A DNA stretch of 64,000 bases from contig DASRFK010000240.1 of the NCBI GenBank assembly GCA_035651635.1, positions 1 to 64,000 on the forward strand, given 5' to 3'. Every line of letters begins with the position of its first letter. Within the stretch, counting starts at the first letter, position 1. Below the pieces are notes generated by a model. That model made no database searches. It was not told the DNA's origin and saw only the letters and a list, made by a program, of their open reading frames with translations. The position numbers and the translations under genes were made by a program. Source of the stretch: JANXQE01 sp035651635. Lineage in GTDB: Bacteria; Verrucomicrobiota; Verrucomicrobiia; Limisphaerales; UBA8199. Shown here one piece after another: positions 33,597-42,037 of this stretch.

Positions 33597-34766
33597 GTGA
33601 ACGCGGCCCGTTTTTTAGCTTTGATTTGCATTCTCGTGGGGGAAGTTGGTTCAGAACAAAAGGCTTTTAGCGCCATGGCGAACTCACCGGGAGCGCAGCT
33701 GGTTTATTTCGGAACCTACACTGGACAGAAAAGCCAGGGCATTTACGTAGCCGAGTTCGAAACTGCAACTGGCAGGCTGAGCGACGCACGACTGGCGGCC
33801 AAAACACGCAACCCGACATTCCTCGCAATCGATCCGAAAAGACAGCTCCTTTATGCCGTCAACGAAATCGGCGACTTCGAAGGCGGCAAGTCGGGGGCAG
33901 TGAGCGCATTCCGAATTGACGCGAAAACCGGCAATCTGGATTTTCTCAATGAGCAGTCCTCAGGAGGGGCCGGCCCATGCCACTTGGCCGTCGCTTCGAA
34001 TGGCACTTGTGTGTTGGTGGCCAATTACGGCAGCGGCAGTGTCGCCGTGCTTCCCCTTGAAGCGGACGGCCGTTTGCGCGCGCCCAGCGCCTCGGTTCAG
34101 CACCATGGAGGCAGTATCAATCCCCAACGACAGGATGGACCTCATGCTCATTTCATTACGTGGTCCCCCGACGAGCAACTCATTCTCACCTGTGATTTGG
34201 GTTTGGATCAGGTTTTGTTCTACCGCTTAGATCCGGCGCGCTTTTTGTTGAATCCGAACGAGCCGCCATTTTTTTCCATCAAACCTGGATCGGGGCCCAG
34301 ACACCTGGCTTTTCATCCTGCCGGTCGCTTTGCTTACGTGCTCAATGAGATCTCTTCGACCTTGACGTGTTGCACATACGATTCGCGTCGAGGACTACTG
34401 AACGAAGTGCAAACTGTCTCCACGTTGCCTGGCACCTATCACGGTGCCAACACCTGCGCCGAGGTCCAGATCCATCCGTCGGGGAAATATCTATATGCTT
34501 CCAATCGCGGCCATGACAGCATTGCCGTGTTCAAGCTCGATTCCAAAACTGGCGCCGCCTCGCTAATTCAGAATCAATCGACTCAGGGTAAAACTCCTCG
34601 GCACTTCTCTTTGGGTCCCGCTGCTGGCTGGCTAATCGCGGAAAATCAGGATTCTGACAACGTAGTGGTCTTCAAAGTGGATGGAGACAACGGCACCTTG
34701 GCCCCGACTGGGCAGTCGCTGAAAATCGGCGCGCCAGTATGCGCCGTCTTTTTACCTACGCATTAG
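33597..34766 (+). CDS. Lactonase family protein (6-phosphogluconolactonase-like beta-propeller)
   Basis: The 389-residue protein is a seven-bladed propeller of the Pgl/YbhE type. Characteristic segments are LVYFGTYTGQKSQGIYVAEF, GPCHLAVASNGTCVLVANYG, DGPHAHFITWSPDEQLIL, GPRHLAFHPAGRFAYVLNE and IHPSGKYLYASNRGHDS. The GTG start at 33597 adds a weak signal-like leader (NAARFLALICILVGEV); an ATG at 33675 would give a cytoplasmic form. It hydrolyses a sugar lactone or a related compound, with the substrate inferred from family only. It is convergent with the AsmA-like gene. Confidence 0.87.
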   Translation: MNAARFLALICILVGEVGSEQKAFSAMANSPGAQLVYFGTYTGQKSQGIYVAEFETATGRLSDARLAAKTRNPTFLAIDPKRQLLYAVNEIGDFEGGKSGAVSAFRIDAKTGNLDFLNEQSSGGAGPCHLAVASNGTCVLVANYGSGSVAVLPLEADGRLRAPSASVQHHGGSINPQRQDGPHAHFITWSPDEQLILTCDLGLDQVLFYRLDPARFLLNPNEPPFFSIKPGSGPRHLAFHPAGRFAYVLNEISSTLTCCTYDSRRGLLNEVQTVSTLPGTYHGANTCAEVQIHPSGKYLYASNRGHDSIAVFKLDSKTGAASLIQNQSTQGKTPRHFSLGPAAGWLIAENQDSDNVVVFKVDGDNGTLAPTGQSLKIGAPVCAVFLPTH

Positions 34767-34792
34767 ATTGCGGGAAACCCGTCATCGACTCG

Positions 34793-35560
34793 CTAATTCT
34801 TCTTCAAAAAGCCGCCCAGGCCTTTGGTCACTTTATCGACCGCTCCCGTGGCGGCGCCGCCCAATCCTTTGGTCAACCCCGTAGCTTGCTTGCTCAAATC
34901 GGTAATTGCAGACGCCGAAACCTGGAGCGCTTCTTTTTCAATCGCCTGGAGAACAACTTTGGTAAGCTCGGCCACAGTGATGCCGTCAGGACCCTGTCCC
35001 AAGCCGGTTAGGTGGATTTCGGGCAAAGGCACAGTGGCGGACTGACCACCCAGCACGCTAACACTCACGTGGATCTTTCCTCCACTGATGAGAAAATCGT
35101 CCACCTGCAACTTTCGGGATGCCTTGCTCTCGGCCGCTGCGTTCGTCGAGTTGCCACCTCCCATAGCGGACTGCAGGTTATCCAGGATTTTGCTGAGGTT
35201 ATTGGCTTTGAGATCCGTTTCAAAAGTGATCTCCGGGGCCTGGAGATTGATCGAGTGGACGATAATTTTGCTGGAAAGAACCGAACTGGGCTGCAACGCA
35301 AGGCTAGCGGTGCCCACTTGAATGGCGGAAGGAGTTTTATATCCGCTTGGATTGCCCACGAACAGCCCTTTGAGTTTTCCGCTTCCCGAAAGCAACGAAA
35401 GGTTGACGGAATCGAGTTTGACTTCGACTTTGGTCAGCATAGGTCCGACCGTTTCGACTCCCCGCTTGACCGCGCCGTCCAGAAAGAAACTGAGGGCAAC
35501 GACGCCCAAAATGATAAGGATAACCAACGCGATGAAAAGGCGGACCAGGATTTTTTTCAT
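34793..35560 (-). CDS. AsmA-like envelope protein
   Basis: The 255-residue protein has an N-terminal anchor (MKKILVRLFIALVILIILG, about residues 1-25). AsmA/DUF748-like beta-strand segments follow (VEVKLDSVNLSLLSGSGKLK, IIVHSINLQAPEITFETD, LQVDDFLISGGKIHVSVSV). A helical C-terminus includes a Thr/Gly/Lys repeat (LTKGLGGAATGAVDKVTKGLGG). AsmA-family proteins act in outer-membrane lipid or protein trafficking. This is a short member. The response regulator gene does not share its transcript with any recognisable partner here. Confidence 0.8.
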   Translation of the reverse strand: MKKILVRLFIALVILIILGVVALSFFLDGAVKRGVETVGPMLTKVEVKLDSVNLSLLSGSGKLKGLFVGNPSGYKTPSAIQVGTASLALQPSSVLSSKIIVHSINLQAPEITFETDLKANNLSKILDNLQSAMGGGNSTNAAAESKASRKLQVDDFLISGGKIHVSVSVLGGQSATVPLPEIHLTGLGQGPDGITVAELTKVVLQAIEKEALQVSASAITDLSKQATGLTKGLGGAATGAVDKVTKGLGGFLKKN

Positions 35561-35613
35561 AATCTTCTGATGAAGGTTTCAGGTTGTTTTTGGCAAGTCC
35601 GTTGTCGGCGGCG

Positions 35614-36021
35614 TCAAGTGGCCAACAGGCCCTTAACGAGATCGATGAGTTGGCGCGCATAATAAGGTTTGGCCAGGAACTGATCCGGCCTAGCAGGGGC
35701 ACCTTCAAAGATTTCGGCACCGACAGTACCGCTGACGAGGAGGATTTTCTGGTTCGGCTCCATACGGCGGCACTCCTGGATAAGTTCCATCCCATTCATT
35801 TGGTGCATCGCGTAGTCGGTAATCACCAGGTCGGGGCGGGGATGAGCCCGAGCAAATTGGGTGACAGCAGATTGGGGGTCGCGAAAAGTGCAGAGTTCGT
35901 ATCCGAGGGGTTCAAGAATCACTTTCGCCAATTCCAACAACATCGCTTCGTCATCAACCACATAGACAAGCGGCGGGCTGGATGGCTGCGCTTTTAGAGC
36001 AGTCGCCTCGGGTTTGATCAT
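35614..36021 (-). CDS. Single-domain response regulator
   Basis: The 135-residue protein is a CheY-like receiver with no output domain. The acidic pair is in VYVVDDEAM, the phosphoacceptor Asp in LVITDYAMHQMNG, the Ser switch in ILLVSGTV and the conserved Lys in FLAKPYYAR. No kinase gene is nearby, so its partner is unknown. About 210 bp separate it from the divergent Sel1 gene. That gap holds a near-perfect dyad CCGTCA-G-TGACGG at about 36091-36103. Confidence 0.92.
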   Translation of the reverse strand: MIKPEATALKAQPSSPPLVYVVDDEAMLLELAKVILEPLGYELCTFRDPQSAVTQFARAHPRPDLVITDYAMHQMNGMELIQECRRMEPNQKILLVSGTVGAEIFEGAPARPDQFLAKPYYARQLIDLVKGLLAT

Positions 36022-36233
36022 TCAAATCGCCTAGGCTAATAAACACTGATAGCCGTACGCTGGCAAGCTGGAACCCAGAGCTATTGTAGTCCGTCAGTGA
36101 CGGATTAGGAGCCATCCACCGGCAAAGCGTCAGTTGTTACGTGGCATTTGCAAACTCGCGCCTTGAATTCATCCGGTGCGCTTCTATGCTTTAACACAGG
36201 CTCCCCCGGGTCGGACCGAGGAGACCGACGTGT

Positions 36234-36956
36234 ATGACACAACCAAATCGCCGCACATGGCAAAGTTTAGATGAGGTGCGCCAAGCCGCCGAGGAAGGGG
36301 ACCCGACAGCTCAGTGTTACCTCGGTATTTGCTACCAGACGGGCCAAGGGGTGACGCAGAATTATCAGGAAGCGGTGGCGTGGTTCCGACGCGCGGCTGA
36401 ACAGGATGATTCTTCGGCACAATGTTACCTTGGGTTCTGTTATCAGACCGGGACGGGAGTGCCGCAGGAATATGGACAAGCCGCCAAATGGTTCCGGGAA
36501 GCCGCGGAACTGGGGGATCCAGCGGCCCAGTTCAATCTCGGGGTGCTCTACGAGACTGGCCAAGGAGTGACGCAGAATTATGCCGAGGCGGTGAAATGGT
36601 ACCACGCCGCGGCGGACCAGGGTGAGCCCCAAGCGCAATTCAACCTGGGGGTGTTTTATGAAACGGGCCAGGTCGTACCTCAAAACTACGAAGAAGCTGT
36701 AAAATGGTACCGGCTGGCAGCCGACCAGGAAGTGGCGCCGGCACAATGCAACCTCGGGCTCTGCTACGAGACCGGACGAGGTGTCGAGAAAGATATTCGC
36801 GAGGCTGTTCGGTGGTTTTGCCGGGCCGCGCGGGCGGGCGATAAAACTGCGCAGCATAACCTGGGAGTATATTATGCCAGTCTGGAAGCGGCCGAACAGG
36901 CGACCGCTCAAAATGAATCGGAAGTTCAATCGGCCGAAGGAACGCCCGCGCCTTAG
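36234..36956 (+). CDS. Sel1-repeat protein
   Basis: The 240-residue protein consists of five full and one partial 36-residue Sel1 (TPR-like) repeats, e.g. AQCYLGICYQTGQGVTQNY and AQFNLGVLYETGQGVTQNY. No signal peptide is present, so a cytoplasmic scaffold is likely. The repeats explain the direct DNA repeats seen here. GAGGAG lies 10 bases upstream of the ATG. The stop TAG (36954-36956) is built from the TTA duplication and the first base of element copy E. Without the element the codon would also be TAG. Confidence 0.9.
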   Translation: MTQPNRRTWQSLDEVRQAAEEGDPTAQCYLGICYQTGQGVTQNYQEAVAWFRRAAEQDDSSAQCYLGFCYQTGTGVPQEYGQAAKWFREAAELGDPAAQFNLGVLYETGQGVTQNYAEAVKWYHAAADQGEPQAQFNLGVFYETGQVVPQNYEEAVKWYRLAADQEVAPAQCNLGLCYETGRGVEKDIREAVRWFCRAARAGDKTAQHNLGVYYASLEAAEQATAQNESEVQSAEGTPAP

Positions 36957-37076
36957 AGCGTGTTTTACAATTGGTTGGGAGTCCCGCCTTCAGGCGCTTT
37001 TGGCGCCGGGCCACCTAAAGGCGGGACGCCGAACCCCATACGCCCACGCCCAAGTCGGTATTTTTAAAACACGCTC
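36956..37076 (+). repeat. Palindromic miniature element, copy E (at a stop codon)
   Basis: The 121-bp element has the best preserved ends: GAGCGTGTTTTA at left and TAAAACACGCTC at right. It is flanked by TTA repeats (36953-36955 and 37077-37079). The core pairs GAGTCCCGCCTTCAGG with CCTAAAGGCGGGAC. It begins in the Sel1 stop codon and ends 60 bp upstream of purH, so it may also shape the purH leader. Confidence 0.92.
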
Positions 37077-37135
37077 TTAGCCCTGAATTTTGACGTTTGA
37101 CTCCAGGAAGTGGTTTGTAGACCGTTGCGCTCCAT

Positions 37136-38686
37136 ATGGCCCGCATGCACAGAGCATTACTCTCCGTTTCGGATAAAACCGGCCTGGTGCCACTGGCACA
37201 AACGCTGGCCAATGCCGGGGTGGAGCTGATTTCCACTGGAGGAACGGCTAAGGCGCTGCGGGAGGCCGGCTTGACCGTCACCGACTTAAGCTCCTTTACC
37301 GGTTATCCGGAAATGTTGGACGGGAGGGTAAAAACGTTGCACCCAAAAGTCCACGGAGGACTCCTGTACATCCGCGGTGACGAACAACACGAAGCAACTG
37401 TGCGGCAGCATGGGATTCAGCCCATCGACCTGGTCGTCGTTAATCTCTATCCTTTCGAGCAAACAGTCGCTCGGCCGAACGTTCAGCTAGACGAGGCTAT
37501 CGAGAACATTGACATCGGAGGGCCTTCGATGCTGCGAAGCGCGGCCAAGAACCATCAGAGCGTTACTGTGGTAGTAGATCCCGCCGACTACGCCGAGGTT
37601 GCCGCCCAAGTGGCCCATTCCGGCCAAACGACTCTGGAACTGCGCCGGAGCCTGGCAGCCAAGGTTTTCGCTCGAACGGCATCCTACGACAGCGCAATCG
37701 CTGATTATTTGAGCAGGGCTTTTGACGAGCGCAATCGTGGGTTGCCGAGCGCGCTGTCAATCCAGGCGCCTCTGGTTCAACCTCTGCGTTATGGTGAGAA
37801 CCCGCATCAATCGGCGGCGCTTTATGGCCAGTTTCGGGACTATTTTGAACAACTGCATGGAAAAGAGCTTTCGTACAACAACATCCTGGATCTCACCGCA
37901 GCAGCGAAGCTGATCCAGGAGTTTGCCTCCGAGCCCCCGACCCTGGCCATTCTGAAACACACCAACCCCTGTGGTGTTGGGCAAGGCGGCACGCTGTTGG
38001 AGGCCTGGTCCCGCGCGTTCGCCACGGACAAGCAAGCGCCATTCGGCGGGATCATTGCGGTGAGCAGGGAATTGGACGTGGCGGTCGCGGAGGCGATCTC
38101 CGAAATCTTCAGTGAAGTGATTGTAGCCCCCGCCTTCTCCGAGCAAACGCTGGACATCCTGCGAAAAAAGAAGAACTTGCGGCTGCTGAAAATGTTGCCG
38201 GGCAAGCAGACGGTAGGAAACTGGGACGTGCGAAGTGTTGGGGCCGGCTCATTCTTATTGCAGCAGGCCGATACTGAGATAACCGGACCGGGACGATGGA
38301 AGGTAGTTACCCAAAGAGCGCCGACACAATCGGAACAGCAAGCGCTGTTTTTCGGATGGCGAGTAGTGAAACACGTGAAATCCAACGCGATTGTTTTTGC
38401 GGCCGCTGACCGGACGCTCGGCATCGGCGCCGGCCAAATGAGCCGAGTCGACGCCAGCCGTATTGCGGTTTGGAAGGCTGGAGAAGCGGGCCTTTCCCTG
38501 AAAGAAAGTGCGGTATGCAGCGATGCCTTTTTCCCTTTCCCGGATGGCCTGATCGCTGCCGCTGAGGCCGGCGCCTCAGCCGTAATTCAGCCGGGAGGAT
38601 CTGTCAGAGATGCCGAGGTCATTGCCGCCGCAGATGAACGCGGAATCGCAATGGTCTTCACGGGCATTCGCCATTTTCGACACTAA
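37136..38686 (+). CDS. purH: Bifunctional AICAR formyltransferase/IMP cyclohydrolase
   Basis: The 516-residue enzyme catalyses the last two steps of IMP synthesis. The N-terminal MGS-like IMP cyclohydrolase domain shows ALLSVSDKTGLVPLAQTL, ISTGGTAKALREAGL and VKTLHPKVHGGLL. The AICAR transformylase part has NILDLTAAAKLI, the catalytic LKHTNPCGVG and the C-terminal DAFFPFPDGL. The length is normal. An ATG three codons downstream is an alternative start. It is a single gene here, preceded by element copy E. Confidence 0.95.
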   Translation: MARMHRALLSVSDKTGLVPLAQTLANAGVELISTGGTAKALREAGLTVTDLSSFTGYPEMLDGRVKTLHPKVHGGLLYIRGDEQHEATVRQHGIQPIDLVVVNLYPFEQTVARPNVQLDEAIENIDIGGPSMLRSAAKNHQSVTVVVDPADYAEVAAQVAHSGQTTLELRRSLAAKVFARTASYDSAIADYLSRAFDERNRGLPSALSIQAPLVQPLRYGENPHQSAALYGQFRDYFEQLHGKELSYNNILDLTAAAKLIQEFASEPPTLAILKHTNPCGVGQGGTLLEAWSRAFATDKQAPFGGIIAVSRELDVAVAEAISEIFSEVIVAPAFSEQTLDILRKKKNLRLLKMLPGKQTVGNWDVRSVGAGSFLLQQADTEITGPGRWKVVTQRAPTQSEQQALFFGWRVVKHVKSNAIVFAAADRTLGIGAGQMSRVDASRIAVWKAGEAGLSLKESAVCSDAFFPFPDGLIAAAEAGASAVIQPGGSVRDAEVIAAADERGIAMVFTGIRHFRH

Positions 38687-38709
38687 GCCGGCCTCCGAGG
38701 TGGGACTAC

Positions 38710-39099
38710 TCACTTAAGCAGCCAATAGAGCAGAGCTACCTGGCCCAGGGTCATCAGGACGATCGTGCCGCAAGACACCGCCTCGCCCCAGCGCAAGCGC
38801 CTTTGGCGGGCAGGCGCCAGCCAGAACCGTAGCCGAACGCTTCCCAAATCAATCAAATCGCCGTTGCGTATGGGGCTCGACTGCACGGATTGTCCGTTGA
38901 GTCGCACCAGGGCTTGGCTTTGCGCGCGCAGAACGAAGCCCTGCAATGGCACTAACTCGACCCGGAAGTGCTGGTCCCAAACGCCCGATTCCTCCAATTG
39001 AAGATCCGAACCGGCCGCACGACCCACCTGTACAGGAAAACGGCGGGCTAACCACGAGGTCCCCGCCGTTTTGCCTGAAAGAATATCTAGTTGAACCAT
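38710..39099 (-). CDS. FHA-like protein with C-terminal membrane anchor
   Basis: The 129-residue protein has an FHA-type beta sandwich (about residues 15-95): FPVQVGRAAGSDLQL carries the Arg, VRLNGQSVQ the Asn and GDLIDLGSVRLRF the last strands. The Ser of the usual SxxH signature is Trp (VWDQHF), so phosphothreonine binding is doubtful. One membrane helix ends the protein (GTIVLMTLGQVALLYWLL). It starts immediately after the Wza-like stop codon, so it belongs to the exopolysaccharide operon next to the tyrosine autokinase. Confidence 0.8.
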   Translation of the reverse strand: MVQLDILSGKTAGTSWLARRFPVQVGRAAGSDLQLEESGVWDQHFRVELVPLQGFVLRAQSQALVRLNGQSVQSSPIRNGDLIDLGSVRLRFWLAPARQRRLRWGEAVSCGTIVLMTLGQVALLYWLLK

Positions 39100-39792
39100 T
39101 TACCAGATTGGATTTCGTCTTGGCACGTAGATGTAATCGCCAGGAAAAACCTCGAGATCCAATCTTGGGTCCTTGAGAGCCTTTTTAGCATTAATCGTGA
39201 TGGTCCGCCCGTTCGCCCGGGTCAATTGCACGGAGCTTTTGCGAGCGAAATCGGTAAAATCACCCGCCGACCCGATGGCCTTGAGAACGGTCATACGATC
39301 TATATACACTTGCCTGCCTGCTGATTTCACCTCGCCGCGAACATAGTAGAATTGGGTCTGCTCCTTTTGCCGGACCGAAACGGTCATTTTGAGGTAGAAC
39401 CTTGGAACGTACCAGTCATGGATTTCCCTTTCGAGTTGACGGCGCGTCTTTCCCGCCGCGACAAAGGTCTTATCTTCGATTAACGTCACGGTGCCGTCTT
39501 CCTTGATCCGCTCTTCGCGGGGGAGAAACGTGACCGGCGTGTCAGTCAACTCGATCGTGACGACGTCGCCGACATGCAATTGATCCAACTCCCCAGTAGC
39601 GCCCCTTGGATCGGCAGAAGCTGCCTGGTTGGACGAAGCCGGCGAGGTACTGGCGAACTTCTCCTGCGTGGGATCAGGCGCCCCGGAGTCTGCCGAATTG
39701 ACGCCAGTGCGACACCCCGTCTGGGACAATCCGCATAAGCACAAAATCCAAACTAATCCCCACCGTACCGTCAACCTGCTCACATTAATCAT
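39100..39792 (-). CDS. Polysaccharide export lipoprotein (Wza/EpsA-like)
   Basis: The 230-residue protein has a lipoprotein signal ending at LSQTGC, then a poly-export domain (LHVGDVVTIELTDTPVTFLP). A SLBB-like domain follows (QFYYVRGEVKSAGRQVY, TVLKAIGSAGDFTDFA) and a C-terminal LEVFPGDYIYVPRR. It should form or gate the outer-membrane polysaccharide pore. The ATG at 39792 best fits the signal peptide; a TTG at 39813 would overlap the upstream stop. It is downstream of the co-polymerase/kinase gene. Confidence 0.9.
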   Translation of the reverse strand: MINVSRLTVRWGLVWILCLCGLSQTGCRTGVNSADSGAPDPTQEKFASTSPASSNQAASADPRGATGELDQLHVGDVVTIELTDTPVTFLPREERIKEDGTVTLIEDKTFVAAGKTRRQLEREIHDWYVPRFYLKMTVSVRQKEQTQFYYVRGEVKSAGRQVYIDRMTVLKAIGSAGDFTDFARKSSVQLTRANGRTITINAKKALKDPRLDLEVFPGDYIYVPRRNPIW

Positions 39793-39809
39793 TGCGTAAC
39801 CTATCACTC

Positions 39810-41975
39810 TCAATATTTCTGTTTGATGTCCAGTCGGCTTTTCTCCTCTGACCCGTTTTGTGATTTGGCCGGGGGTGCCTGGTCCTCGTTCTTGGAATAA
39901 TACTCGTGATAATACCCGCTATAGTAATAGTAGCTCTCGTCCTGAGACATGTTGATGTTGTTCAGCACGATTCCCGCAAGATTTCCCCCGACTTTTTCAA
40001 TCATCTGTTTGGCCCGAATATTCATGGGCTGCGGATACCGGCGGTACTGAATAACCTGGACGGTCATGTCGACTTCGCTGGCCAAAATCGAAGCGTCGCT
40101 GACGCCCATCACAGGCGGCGAGTCAAAGAATACGAAGTCATAGTGCTGCTTGAGTTCCGTGATTAAACCGCGCATCTGCGCCGAACTGAGGATGCCCAGC
40201 GAGCTGCTGGGCAGCTTGCCGCTGGCCATGAAATCCAGGGTGGGCAGACTGGTGGTCTGGATGACCTCCTCAAGGGTATTCTGCTTCAGCAGGTAATTTG
40301 TCAGGCCGATATTGTTGGTTACCCGCAACATTTTGTGCAACGTTGGACGACGCAGGTCGGAATCCACGACGATCACCCGCTGCCCGCTCTGGGCAAATAC
40401 GGCCGCGAGGTTGAAGACCGTGGTCGATTTGCCTTCGCCTGCGCCCGCGCTGACGACGGCGACGGTGTTTAACTTGTCGTCCTTACGCGAGAAAAGCAGA
40501 TTCGTTCGCAGAACCCGGTAAGCTTCCGCATGCGGACTCTCGGCGCCTTCGTGCAGGAGGACGCCCACATTTTGCGGGATGACGCCGAGGACGGGAGAAC
40601 CGAGCGAGCGTTCCACATCGTCGATGGTCTTCACGCTGGTATCGAGGTACTCGATAAAAAATGCGAGGCCGATTCCCACCACCAGGCCGATAATTACCCC
40701 CAGACCGATATTGAGCGTTTTATTGGGACGCACGGGCCGCAAACCGGGTTTGGCGGAGTCGACGATCTCCACTACGGAATTCTTCGGCAGCTGCAAGTCC
40801 GTCTTTTCCATGGCGATCTTGGTCTGCAGGATCTGCCGGAAACGCACCAACTCATCCAAATCGCGCTTGGCTTCGAAGTACGGACGAGTTTTAGCCGCCT
40901 GTTCAATGTCAGTGTCTTTAGCGCTGGCAACTGCATTACTCAACGCCGCCAGGCTCTCGCCCGTGGATTCGACTTTGGCCTGCAACCCTCGGAGGATACC
41001 GGTAGTGCGCGCCGTGATTTTGTCCTTAAGATCCTCTTCCTGCGCCTGAGCCTTCAGAACTTCGGTATTTTCCGGTCCTAATTCCTTTTTCATCGAAACC
41101 AGCCGTTGCTGGACGACAGCCAAGGCCTGCAGGTATTCGTTAAGTTGATTGTCCTGCACTCCGATCGCAGGAATTGTTTGAGTCAAGTCTTTGAGCGCGA
41201 GTTTCTCGAGACGATCCAGGAGTGTTCTTTGCTTTACATAATCCGCCTCGCTCTCGATTCGCAAAGTCTCAATATGGCGCAGCGTTTCGGCGCTCAGCAA
41301 AACCGTCGGCACGTTCTCCGATGCAACTGCATCGGGCACTCTCAATTCCACCCGCAAGTCATCAACCTTGTTCTGCTGAGCGCGCACTTTGGCTTCGTAA
41401 TTGGTAAAAGTTTCCTCGAGAGATTTAATCCCTTCCTGGCCAAATTTTCGGCGTTGGTCGAGGCGGTATTCCTGATAGGTCTTGGCGATTTCATTGGCTA
41501 GCCGAGCCGCTTCTTCTGGCTTTTCGCTGTCTACGCGGATTTCGATCAGGCTCGTATTGCGGACGGGGCGCAAGTCGATATGGCGCTTGAGCAATGCCAT
41601 TGTTTCGGGCGTCGTGAATCTAGTCCCGCCATTATAGCGTTTGCCCCAGTCTTCATTTAGATTGAGCGACTCGATGACCTTACCGAGCACCACCTCAGAC
41701 TGGATGACTTCGAATTCGGTCTGAATGAAATACGGATCGTAGGAGCTCATTGCCGGTTGCCCCGCCAGCGTAGCGATATCGGACTGGTCGCGCTCGACCC
41801 TAATCCGGGCCATACTCGAGTAAAACTCGGGCAGAATGAAGGTCACCAACGTGGCCGTGATGACGACGAGCAAGAACACCGCCAAAATAACTGTTTTGCG
41901 GATGCGGATAATCCGCCAGTAATCGAGGAAGTGCAGCTTGGTTTCGGGTGGGGCTTGAGTCTTCGATGAGTCCAT
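39810..41975 (-). CDS. Polysaccharide co-polymerase/tyrosine autokinase (Wzc-like)
   Basis: The 721-residue protein has Wzz-type ends: the N-terminal helix at about 30-52 and the second helix at about 428-450 (IGLGVIIGLVVGIGLAFFIE) bracket a long periplasmic coiled coil. The cytoplasmic BY-kinase follows, with Walker A SAGAGEGKSTTVFNLA, Walker A' VIVVDSDLRRPTLH and Walker B YDFVFFDSPPVMG. A C-terminal tyrosine cluster (YYYYSGYYHEYY) is the expected autophosphorylation site. It controls chain length and export of an exopolysaccharide. An intrinsic terminator-like hairpin lies just upstream of its ATG. Confidence 0.93.
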   Translation of the reverse strand: MDSSKTQAPPETKLHFLDYWRIIRIRKTVILAVFLLVVITATLVTFILPEFYSSMARIRVERDQSDIATLAGQPAMSSYDPYFIQTEFEVIQSEVVLGKVIESLNLNEDWGKRYNGGTRFTTPETMALLKRHIDLRPVRNTSLIEIRVDSEKPEEAARLANEIAKTYQEYRLDQRRKFGQEGIKSLEETFTNYEAKVRAQQNKVDDLRVELRVPDAVASENVPTVLLSAETLRHIETLRIESEADYVKQRTLLDRLEKLALKDLTQTIPAIGVQDNQLNEYLQALAVVQQRLVSMKKELGPENTEVLKAQAQEEDLKDKITARTTGILRGLQAKVESTGESLAALSNAVASAKDTDIEQAAKTRPYFEAKRDLDELVRFRQILQTKIAMEKTDLQLPKNSVVEIVDSAKPGLRPVRPNKTLNIGLGVIIGLVVGIGLAFFIEYLDTSVKTIDDVERSLGSPVLGVIPQNVGVLLHEGAESPHAEAYRVLRTNLLFSRKDDKLNTVAVVSAGAGEGKSTTVFNLAAVFAQSGQRVIVVDSDLRRPTLHKMLRVTNNIGLTNYLLKQNTLEEVIQTTSLPTLDFMASGKLPSSSLGILSSAQMRGLITELKQHYDFVFFDSPPVMGVSDASILASEVDMTVQVIQYRRYPQPMNIRAKQMIEKVGGNLAGIVLNNINMSQDESYYYYSGYYHEYYSKNEDQAPPAKSQNGSEEKSRLDIKQKY

Positions 41976-41980
41976 AAATC

Positions 41981-42014
41981 AAAAAAAAAGAGGGCCAGTC
42001 ACGACACCTAGCCC
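41981..42014 (-). terminator. Intrinsic terminator/attenuator ahead of the autokinase gene
   Basis: On the minus strand, GGGCTAG pairs with CTGGCCC (one T-G wobble) around a 9-base loop, followed by TC and a run of nine T. It lies after the beta-barrel stop and ends 6 bases before the autokinase ATG. Read-through would be needed for cotranscription, so it may act as an attenuator. Confidence 0.6.
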
Positions 42015-42037
42015 CCCCGTCAAAACATCAGGTTAGA

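Noticed and set aside
36300..36900. Direct DNA repeats of about 108 bp
   Set aside because: They are explained by the five to six 36-residue Sel1 repeats of the encoded protein and are not a mobile or CRISPR-like array.
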